Positions 40,966 through 51,500 of a DNA stretch of 64,000 nucleotides are shown one piece after another. Source of the DNA: Ridgeia piscesae. Lineage: Eukaryota; Annelida; Polychaeta; Sabellida; Siboglinidae. Position numbers and translations under genes: made by a program. The stretch is from contig JAODUO010000120.1 of NCBI GenBank assembly GCA_025642075.2, forward strand, positions 712,501 to 776,500, given 5' to 3'. Below the pieces are notes generated by a model. The model worked only from the letters and a program-made list of their open reading frames with translations, was not told where the DNA came from and made no database searches. Within the stretch, counting starts at the first letter, position 1, and the number at the start of each line of letters is the position of its first letter.

Positions 40966-41573
40966 TACTTGTTTAGGAGTCATAATTTTAGAAACACTGG
41001 ATGTAACAAAACAATGTGCCAGGGCAGCTAATAAGGCAAATGCAATGATAGGCATGATCAACAGAGCCTTTAATGCAAAACCAAAGAGGTAGTCATAAAA
41101 CTACATAAATCCTTGTAATATGTATGAGACACCATTTGGATTATTGCATTCAGGCATGGCGCTCATTTAAATAGAAATATATTGATTTATTAGAATCTGT
41201 ACAACGAATGATGAGCAGGATTATTCCTGAATTAAGGCATACATAATTTTGACTCTCCAGTATAAGAATGCTAAAAGTGACAATTTTGGAGACAAGATGG
41301 TTGAGATCTGATTTACTGAAAGCTTTAAAATAATAAATGGGTTGAATAGTATTTTTCTGCCGACTTCTCATAATTATTATTACATGAAATGAGCATGGCA
41401 AAATAAGTGGGCGCCCTTACAAAATAAACTAATTACACTCTAGGCTCGATATACGAATGCACGTACTATTTCACTGAAAGGATAGTTATATAATGATTGG
41501 AATAGACTTTCTAGAAATGCAGTTATATCTGCAAGCATCAACCAATTACAGGATCACATTGACAAGTATCTAT
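40966..41573 (+). mobile_element. Decayed LINE reverse transcriptase C-terminal remnant
   Basis: GVIILETLDVTKQCARAANKANAMIGMINRAF matches in parts the 'LGV.I...L....QC..A..KAN.MLG.I.R.F' segment of non-LTR ORF2 proteins (key words QCARAANKANAMIGMINR). Further on, VQRMMSRIIPELR (about 41,205) and NDWNRLSRNAVISASINQLQ then DHIDKYL-stop (41,490-41,573) follow in the expected order but in shifted frames. Confidence 0.7.
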
Positions 41574-41970
41574 GAAATAGGGCGGAGGATTACACAAGTC
41601 AGCGACGTCCTTCTACGGCAATTCCTCTACTACATAATAAAAATAGTACACATAGTAGAAGAGGATTCAAGGTAAATCAAGGTAAATATCTTAAAGTTGG
41701 AGCAAAATCTTTGGTCGACAAGCGAGTATCATCAGAAAATATTAGTAATATTTTTAAAGTAAATTTTCTCGCCATACCCAGTGCCGGGTAACTCCGATAG
41801 TTATATAATTTATTATAAACCAAATACAGATTAATCCCCTGTGGGTGATCGAATTTTTTCCGGCCACTACCATCGCCAATGTAGTCTCGCTTAACCGACC
41901 ATCGGCTGCGTAACTACGCCGAGAAGACAGTCTGGTGTTTCTGCCGGCTTTTGAATATTATCCGCGTGAT

Positions 41971-42430
41971 CTAAACAATGCTGCCACCTTACGGATACTT
42001 GTTAATCCTTTGTATTTCTATTTATTTTGTGTTAATATAAATTTAATTTTGAATAGTTTTTATACTAGAGAATTATTTGATAAAAGGGTATCCTTATTTA
42101 ATTTGTATGCTATAAGTGTGGGGCTAAACAATGCTGCCACCTCACGGATACTGGTTAATCCTGCCGTAATTCTTATTTTATAAACAACTGTAAATTTGAA
42201 TTTTTACTTATTTTTATGTTAATGTAAGTTCAATGTTGAATATTTGTCATAAGATATCATTATCTTCTAAAAGTATATCGTTATTTTAATTTTATTTTAT
42301 AGTTACCCTGGGAGCCAATCAGCGTCTCTACCCTAATCTGAGGTAAGGCGGTTACAAATGCAGAGCATTAGTTTCCCAGGCAGAGTGGAGGGGCTTAAAA
42401 GTGCTGCCACCTCACGGAGCATGGGTAACC
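41971..42430. repeat. 153-bp duplication marked by AACAATGCTGCCACC
   Basis: CTAAACAATGCTGCCACC starts at 41,971 and again at 42,124, with similar following sequence (ACGGATACT-GTTAATCCT and TTAAT-TAA-TT-AAT-TTGAATA). A third, more diverged GTGCTGCCACCTCACGGA lies at about 42,400. The family is not recognised. Confidence 0.7.
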
Positions 42431-42939
42431 GAGGCTGTCACCATTGATGCAATAGAAGATCGGGTGGGCAACTTCCGTCGTCTAGGATTTAGCCGGGGTG
42501 TTTTCAAAGAACTCCGATTTTCAAAGGAGCAGTATGGTGCATTGTAAATTAATCGATTGTTGATATTAAAATAAAGGAATGACTGACCATAATAATGTTG
42601 ATAAGATTATAATATATGTGATTCATGGCAAACCGTACATCTGGAATCATGCAGGTATTTTGGATGAAAAAAGTGTATTATCGCTCACCATTTCGAGCAT
42701 GAACTTTCACAAATAAATCTGCATTATATAGAATGAAAATAAATTATGTAGCCTTACTTTTGGGAACATATTCGCAAATCGCAAGTTATTGCCATTATTA
42801 AAAAAAATTGTGTTTTAAATCAATTTAATGCCGTCGAGTCGACGTAAACAAGCCGGTGTTACATGACATAGGCCCTGATAGGGAGTCAGACCACATTTGC
42901 ATTTTCCATAGGCGACCATCATAACGTCTCCTTCATTTC

Positions 42940-43335
42940 CTACTAATCTTGATGAGCTCCATTATTGAGAATGCAAACCAGGTATGGAGTCCGTATTTAA
43001 TGAAGCACATAACAGCACTTGAAAATGTTCAGCGTCGAGCAACTAAATTAATTCCTGGATATAAAGAACTTGATTATAAAGAACGCCTAAAAAGATTAAA
43101 CCTACCAACTCTTTCATACCGTCGTCTTAGGGGAGACATGATAGAAATTTACAAAATATTAACTGGGAAATATGATTCTTATGTTACATCAAATTTTGTT
43201 ACATTAAGGGAAAATGATTCAATAACGAGAGGGCACAACCTTAAAATATTTACAGAAAGATGTCGATTAAACATCCGAAAAAAATCATTTATATACCGAT
43301 CTACTGATGTATGCAACAGAGATGGAATAATCGTA
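42940..43335 (+). mobile_element. LINE reverse transcriptase C-terminal fragment, open
   Basis: The frame reads ANQVWSPYLMKHITALENVQ, RRATKLIPGYKELDYKERLK, RLNLPTLSYRRLRGDMIEIY and KILTGKYD. This is the widespread post-catalytic segment of non-LTR ORF2 proteins. It stays open for about 130 codons and ends where a SINE B copy begins. The catalytic FADD/YADD box is absent. Confidence 0.8.
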
Positions 43336-43347
43336 CTTAGGTGATTA

Positions 43348-43562
43348 CCTCCAAACAGCCCAAACTTGGGCTAACGCAGGAGTTGTTCTTCTGTAGAATT
43401 TGTGAGTCCACTACAGTCAATTTACCCCTGTGGACTTTTACTTCCTGCATAGACACCAGACAGAAGGGACCACCGGCTTTTAGTGTCTCTTCCGAAAGAC
43501 ACAGGCAAATGTGGGGTGAAGAAATTGTCTAAGTTTCGAAACGGCGGTAGGTGGGATTGAAG
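43348..43562 (-). mobile_element. SINE family B, headless copy
   Basis: This is the reverse complement of 27,730-27,945: CTCCAAACAGCCCAAACTTG, GGGCTAACGCAGGAGTTGTT, CCGGCTTTTAGTGTCTCTTC and GACACAGGCAAATGTGGGG. Only the last part of the tRNA-like head may remain (GGTGGGATTGA at the end). It abuts the LINE fragment. Confidence 0.8.
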
Positions 43563-44156
43563 GTGGGTACTCACTCTTAACTTTTTGAGTACTCGTACGG
43601 AGGAAAGTATGTAGGAAAGTAATCGTACTCGAGTACATTACCAAAGTAATCGTACTCACGATTACTTATCACGATTACATTTTTTCATATGAACAGTTGC
43701 AAGCAAATATATTAGACAGATAAAAATGGCAATATTAGAAGTAATCTAATAAATGTAATAATAATCAAGGTATTCATTTTCTATTACTGTTGAGCATTTC
43801 AGTTAAATAAATATTCAGTCAGATTTCCTTAATTAATACCTTTTCTTCCCAGAGAAGCAACATCTCCTCACCCTCCAGCTTAGTACAAAGTACAAGTTAT
43901 ATTGTGACAGTCCCTGGGAAGCACTGCAGGAGATAAGCATCCCCTAACATCTTGCTTTGTAATTTTAGAAGCCAGGCCTCAGCCCCACCTGTACTGTTTG
44001 CTCTGTCAGTATGGGGTGAATGACTGGTCATATTTCCAACATCCAGAATCCTGACTGGGTCTGGGCGGTTAGCTGCTAAATCCCTGTCTATTATGTTTAA
44101 TTAAATGCAAACTGTAAACCTGTCTAAATCCACAACTATTCTGTGTTTGTCCCATC

Positions 44157-44570
44157 CAGACATGGGGTCAAATACATTGAAATGTATTTAAATACAAATA
44201 TTCTTCAGGGATTACAATTACAAATACTTTTTAAATATAAATGTATTTAAATACGAATACAGCGAAAAGTATTTCCAATATCTTTTCATATATTTTTCAA
44301 ATACTTTTCATTTTGTATTACTATGTAGGTAAAAGATAAGCAACACATACATTGAGACATCTAGTTTGTAGGCATAATTAGTGTTTTGCTCATATGATGA
44401 CAGGCAGACCAGTGCTAGGGAGTATTGTTATTGCTAACTGCATCACAGTGGCAACTGACTGAAAGAGGTAAAGGCCAAAATATATTGTTTGTATGTTAAA
44501 CCAGGTCCATAATAATATAATGCCTATGTTGCCCTCAGAAGAGACACTGTTAATCATTGCTATGAACTCT
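44157..44570 (+). mobile_element. hAT-like non-autonomous element, 5' copy
   Basis: It starts with CAGACATGGGGTCAAATACA and shares about 400 bp with the element at 46,340-47,254, including GCATAATTAGTGTTTTGCTC, GACAGGCAGACCAGTGCTAG and AATGCCTATGTTGCC. No matching right end was found, so it is truncated or rearranged. Confidence 0.65.
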
Positions 44571-44801
44571 TGTCGGTAACTGGTGGTGCAGTGCGGTGTC
44601 GGACTTACTTGTTGACAGCAACTTGGTTGTTGACTATTTTGTAACGCAGAGTGATGTGATTCATTTTTTCTTCTATCCTAATGTGATGTCCACTACATTT
44701 TGGAGTATTTCAGTGACACTGTAAATGAATGTCAAACTCAAAGTACCAAGGTAGTAACAAAGGCTAAGTAGTGATCATCTAACCGTTGCTGACAGACAGT
44801 A

Positions 44802-44882
44802 GAATACAGGTATTTACATTGAGAATACAGGTATATACATTGAGAATACAGGTATTTACATCGAGAATACAGGTATTTACAT
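44802..44882. repeat. 21-bp tandem repeat, four units
   Basis: GAGAATACAGGTATTTACATT recurs four times with one or two substitutions. Confidence 0.9.
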
Positions 44883-45380
44883 AGCTGGATAAGGGGTTTG
44901 TCTGCCATTACCCAACAAAAGACACTGAACTAGTAGCATTATGCTGGTTGGCTGAATTTATGTGAGGAAATGAAGCATGGAATGAGTAGAAATTATGTTT
45001 TTTGTGCAGAGCTGTCAAATTATGACAGATGACAGTAATTGTTTTTCTGCATATTGATACTGGTGTAATTTTTATTGGTAATGTCACACAACGTAATTAG
45101 AATTTCAAAATTTTTCTAGGGCATGCCAGTGAAGGAGGCTGGGTATGCTGTGTAATTTTCGATAACAAACCTATTCAAGTTTAATAGGAAATGAAGGGAA
45201 TGTTATAATGGCCGCTTACAGAACAGTCAAATGTGGTCTTAGTCAAATACTCTGTAATTCCTGAGAAACGGCCCAGCTCTAAATTAGAAATACGATCCAA
45301 ACCCAAGCAATAAATGATGCATGTGGGATATCTAGACTTAATCATCTTAGACTTAGTCAGTTAATGCTCTCTCGTACACA

Positions 45381-45430
<50 letters not shown>

Positions 45431-45591
45431 GAAGCAGTGAGGAATAGTGGCAACAAATTTAATTGATGATTCAAGGTTTCAAGCAAGTTTAAATAGTAAT
45501 ATCATGGATAACTAATAATAGTATAGGGTGACACCGTGCTTAGAATTGTTTGGAAAAACCTAACTTTCTCATATTCAGTCAGATAATTCAG
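44883..45591. other. Unassigned; (AT)n at 45,382-45,427; possible TSEN34 intron or 5' region
   Basis: The stretch holds an (AT)n tract and AT-rich sequence. The missing first coding exon of TSEN34 could lie here or further upstream, but no ATG-containing exon with the expected strand/NG motif was found. Confidence 0.35.
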
Positions 45592-48500
45592 TCGTAGTCT
45601 TCAAGTAAGACATTGTGTGTATGGTCTGCACACAGATGTAGCTGTCCTGAGACAAGAACATCGCATTGTCGGGAGACTTGTTGGTTGTCTGCCACGACTG
45701 CCACGGCAGAACATCCAGCTGGGACGACCGCTACAGCTGCTGGCAGAGGAAGCCACACTACTGGTGGACAAAGGTGGGCTGGTGTCACCATGTAGGCTGG
45801 TGTCATCATGTAGGCTGGTGTCATCATGTAGGCTGGGGTCATCATGTAGGCTGGTGTCATCATGTAGGCTGGTGTCATCATGTAGGTAGGCTGGTGTCAT
45901 CATGTAGGCTGGTGTCATCATGTAGGTAGGCTGGTGTCATCATGTAGGCTGGTGTCATCATGTAGGCTTGTGTCATCGTGTAGGCTGGTGTCATCATGTA
46001 GGCATGTGTCATCATGTAGGCTGGTGTCATCATGTAGGCTGGTGTAATCGTGTAGGCATGTGTCATCGTGTAGGCTTGTGTCATCGTGTAGGCTTGTGTC
46101 ATCATGTAGGCTGGTGTCATCATGTAGGCTGGTGTCATCATGTAGGCTGGTGTCATCATGTATGCTGGTGTCATCATGTAGGCTGGTGTCATCATGTAGG
46201 CAGGTGTCATCATGTAGGCTGGTGTCATCATGTAGGCTGGTGTCATCATGTAGGCTGGTGTCATCATGTAGGCTGGTGTCATCATGTAGGCTGGTGTCAT
46301 CATGTAGGCTGGTGTCATCATGTAGGCTTGTGTGTACATCAGACCAGACATGGGGTCAAATACATTGAAATGTATTTAAATACAAATACTATTGAGGGAT
46401 ACAAAATTACAAATGCTTTTAAATACAAATACATTGGAAAGTATTTCATGTACTTTTTCAAATACTTTAAATTTTCAGGATATATTACCATAATAGGTAA
46501 AAGAAAAGCAAATCATATATCGCGACGTCTAGTTTACAGGCATAATTAGTGTTTTACTCATACGATGACAGGCAGACCAATGCTAGGGGGTATTGTTATT
46601 GCTAACTACATCAAAGTGATAACTGACTCAGAAAGTTTTATCCACAGAGTTAAAATCCATAATCTGTTTGTTTGATAAGTTAAGCCAGGAGATAGATAAC
46701 AAAATGCCTATGTTGCCTTCTGAAGAGACAGTGCTAATGACTGCTGGATCTTGTGAGGAAGTGTGACAGCTCAACTTGAAAGACAGCCTGGATACTAGAA
46801 TACCCTGGTGCCAGCTTGGAACAAGACTAAAGAACAAAGGGGATATTGACCTATGGTCACTGCCAGGTGCTAATCCATCCTCTGGCTCTGAGCAAACAGA
46901 AGTTGTGGTCACTGCCACAGCCATGGGGGACACCTGCTGTCAAGTGTCTTCACTAATTCGCACTGTTGGGTGAAAGACACGTTAAGGTTGCAGTCAATGG
47001 GTATTTTAAGGGTTGAAAACAAAGTGTTTGGTGAAAGGTGATTAGCAGTGAAGATAATCAGTTTGGCAAGCACTACATGTGATCATTACATGTCAATTGA
47101 ATTGAATTGAATCATGAAACAGAAATGTTGATATTGACAATGTATTTGAAAAAATACTTTTTATTCCTGAAGGTCACATACAAACACAATTACAAATACT
47201 TTGAAAAAAGTATTTAAATACTTTCCACTACAAATATGTTTGACCCCATGTCTGGTGTACATGTATGGACACCCACATACATGCGAGTACTTGCTAAGTG
47301 TATATTTATTTATTTGTATTATATTTTTATTTATACATAACACCATAGTTACACCTTGTAGGTTTGTGGTGTGATACCGCCTGACAGACATCACATACAT
47401 TATTCTATCTGTGAACAACTTACTCTAGTAAATGTGCCTTTTTAGTATTGGTTGACATTATTTCTGAAGAAACTTATGTACAATTGTTTCACGCTTCAGC
47501 CAGGCAGAAGAAAAAACGTTGTTAATTTTCTCAGACCGTCACCTGCCTTGACCTATGACATCGGATTCACGCTTCCACCCAACCTTTTGCAGCTTGTGTC
47601 ACATGTCGGTGTCACTGATACACCAATTAGCAAAACAACACTTCGGTGATGGAGACTGCACGACACAACATAACCAATATATTTAAAAAGAAAATATAAT
47701 GTACAGTGTATTGTAGGTTCTTGAGAGGTAATTTAAGCAAATGTTGAAACAGGCTAAGGCAGGGGAACGTCTTTACATTCAATGTTATTAATTATTCTTT
47801 CTTTGTTATGACATTGGACACATTTTTAATTGTTCTGATATCTAATTCAAGTGTCACAGCTTTCATCGTTTATTAATTATATAATGATCAAAACATTCCT
47901 TCATTAAATTTTTGGCTTTTCTCCATGGACCAGCTGCATTGGGGGCCAGTGTCCACTTTTCTGCTGTCCACCAATTTGACTGTGTAGCCACCGTGTTTTG
48001 TCTGCAGGAGTGGCTCAGGTTTGTAACGGGAGTGTCCCAGCGTCTCTCCCAAGCCCAGGGGAAGTGGAAGACTTTCAGAGGAAGAGGAGGCAACTGTATG
48101 AAGATCAGGTATAATAATAATAATAATTGTAAAACTTCTATAACGCCTATGTCCTTAAACAGTTCAAGCTCAAAGGCGCAAAAAACAAAATCATTTGGCT
48201 AATCATACACAGGGACAGGCAAAAGTTGTCATTGGAACATGAAACAGCCAACAATTTACAGTGGAAAAACATTTTTTTTTACGAAATGTGTCTATAATTT
48301 CAGAAGATATAATCATAATAGGGAGTTGATTCCAAATTGTTGGTGCAGCCACAGAGAAAGCAGTTTTGCCAATATTCAGATTTGTTTTAGAAACAAAACA
48401 GTTGTTTGAAAACAGATGATCTAAGGGTTTTAGAGATGTCAGAGAAATGTAGCAAATTAACTAAGTTTGCCGGCTGTTGAGTAGAAAGAGTACAGTATTT

Positions 48501-51500
48501 AACAGTAGCCAATTAAAAAATTTAATTCGGTATTCAACTGGAAGCCAACGTCACTGCTTAAGTATCAGTAGTTATGATGAGAAAAAGGGGACCTTAGTTA
48601 AGTACCATACGTGCTAAACAAGACTATACACATTGGAGTTTAGATCAATCTTTTTGGCAATGGTATTTAGGAGTGAGTTACAATAGTCCAGTCGACTATT
48701 AATCAGAGCAACCGATATTGTTTTTGCAGACGATAAAGATAAATGATGCCGGATTCGACGGAAATCATGTATATCATAGAAATATGATTTGCAATCTTGT
48801 GAAATGAACTGATACAAGCTGCAATTAATGTCAAAGACAACACCTAAATTCCAAACAGTATTTGATGGTGATGTATCATTACTAATACTTTAACTGGAAA
48901 GTAATCGACAATCTTCTTTCATTTATGTCATTGTTTTAGCAATAACACCAGCTGCTTGTGTCTTCAAGGGGTTTGGTTCCTTACACAATGTTTGATGACA
49001 GAGTCATTGCTTAATGTCACAGGGACTGGGTTCCCGAGTTAGTGATGCAGGGCCGTTGCTATTGGGTCCCTTGTTTAGTGATAATAATAATTTATTTCTT
49101 ATATAGCGCCCCATCCAAGTAATTGTTCTGGGGCGCTTTACAATGATTATTCCTAATTGAATAATAATAACAATAAAAATAAATAAAAACGCTAATACAA
49201 TACTACGTTGATAAAATATGCATATGGTAATAAAAACAATCATGTTCCCTTAAAATACCGACATAAATAATCACACAACTATAAAGGGTATACAAAATAA
49301 ATATAAATATGTAATAATTAAAATAATAAATAAATTAAAATAAGTGGATGAATAGCTAATTAACTATTATCGTCGATTGTCAAAATAATAATATGTAAAA
49401 AGATGTGTCTTGAGTGCAACCTTAAACTGATTAACACTCGTACACTTGTAAGGGGTAGTTGGTTCCATGTCCTTGTAGCTGCACAAGAGAAGGATCGTTA
49501 GCCGATTTGTTTTGAGCCGTTTAAGAAGTAACCGATCAGAAGATCGTAGCCTGCGTGTTGGGCAAAAGGGACAGAGAAGTGGTGATATAAGGTGTCTTAC
49601 TTAGTTATACACTGTGTGGGATCTGTTTATTAGTTATGCATGCTCCCTTACTTAACAATACAGTTTCCCTTATTTAGTGCTACAAAGTTCCCTTCTTAGT
49701 GTAACATGTCCTTAATCATCTCTTAGTGATACGGAGTCCATAACTTAGTGACACGTGTCCCTAACCATCCCATAGTGACACATGGTTCCTTAGTGATACA
49801 TGGTTCCTTAGTGATACATGATTCCTTAGTGACACATGGTTCCTTAGGGATACATGGTTCCTTAGGGATACATGGTTCCTTAGGGATACATGGTTCCTTA
49901 GTGACACATGGTTCCTTAGGGATACATGGTTCCTTAGGGATACATGGTTCCTTAGGGATACATGGTTCCTTAGTGACACATGACATGGTTCCTTAGTAAC
50001 ACATGACATGGTTCCTTAGTGACACATGACATGGTTCCTTAGTGATACATGGTTCCTTAGTGATACATGGTTCCTTAGTGATACATGATTCCTTAGTGAT
50101 ACATGATTCCTTAGTGATACATGATTCCTTAGTGATACATGATTCCTTAGTGATACATGATTCCTTAGTGATACATGATTCCTTAGTGATATATGATTCC
50201 TTAGTGATACATGTTCCTTAGGGATACTGATTCCTTAATGATATATGATTCCTTAGTGATACATGATTCCTTAGTGATACATGATTCCTTAGTGATACAT
50301 GATTCCTTAGTGATACATGATTCCTTAGTGATACATGATTCCTTAGTGATACATGATTCCTTAATGATATATGATTCCTTAGTGATATATGATTCCTTAG
50401 TGATACATGATTCCTTAGTGATACATGATTCCTTAGTGATACATGATTCCTTAGTGATACATGATTCCTTAGTGATACATGATTCCTTAGTGATACATGA
50501 TTCCTTAGTGATATATGATTCCTTAGTGATATATGATTCCTTAGTGATATATGATTCCTTAGTGATATATGATTCCTTAGTGATATATGATTCCTTAGTG
50601 ATACATGATTCCTTAGTGATATATGATTCCTTAGTGATATATGATTCTTTAGTGATATATGATTCCTTAGTGATATATGATTCCTTAGTGATATATGATA
50701 CCTTAGTGATACATGATTCCTTAGTGATATATGATTCCTTAGTGATATATGATTCCTTAGTGATATATGATTCCTTAGTGATATATGATTCCTTAGTGAT
50801 ATATGATTCCTTAATGATACATGATTCCTTAGTGATACATGATTCCTTAGTGATACATGATTCCTTAGTGATACATGATTCCTTAGTGATATATGATTCC
50901 TTAGTGATATATGATTCCTTAGTGATACATGATACCTTAGTGATACATGATTCCTTAGTGATACATGATACCTTAGTGATACATGATACCTTAGTGATAC
51001 ATGATACCTTAGTGATACATGATACCTTAGTGATACATGATTCCTTAGTGATACATGATACCTTAGTGATACATGATACCTTAGTGATACATGATACCTT
51101 AGTGATACATGATACCTTAGTGATATATGATTCCTTAGTGATATATGATACCTTAGTGATACATGATACCTTAGTGATACATGATTCCTTAGTGATACAT
51201 GATACCTTAGTGATACATGATACCTTAGTGATACATGATACCTTAGTGATACATGATACCTTAGTGATATATGATTCCTTAGTGATACATGATACCTTAG
51301 TGATACATGATACCTTAGTGATACATGATACCTTAGTGATACATGATACCTTAGTGATACATGATTCCTTAGTGATACATGATTCCTTAGTGATACATGA
51401 TTCCTTAGTGATACATGATACCTTAGTGATACATGATACCTTAGTGATACATGATTCCTTAGTGATACATGATACCTTAGTGATATATGATTCCTTAGTG

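Noticed and set aside
45774..46331. CRISPR-like regular repeat array
   Set aside because: Units are head to tail without spacers, in a spliced eukaryotic gene. The same applies to the arrays at 32,239, 49,781 and 52,440.
47452..47649. Possible extra TSEN34 exon
   Set aside because: The exon ending at 45,773 (phase 1) joins the exon starting at 48,008 directly with matching phase and continuous similarity. This frame has no resemblance to TSEN34.
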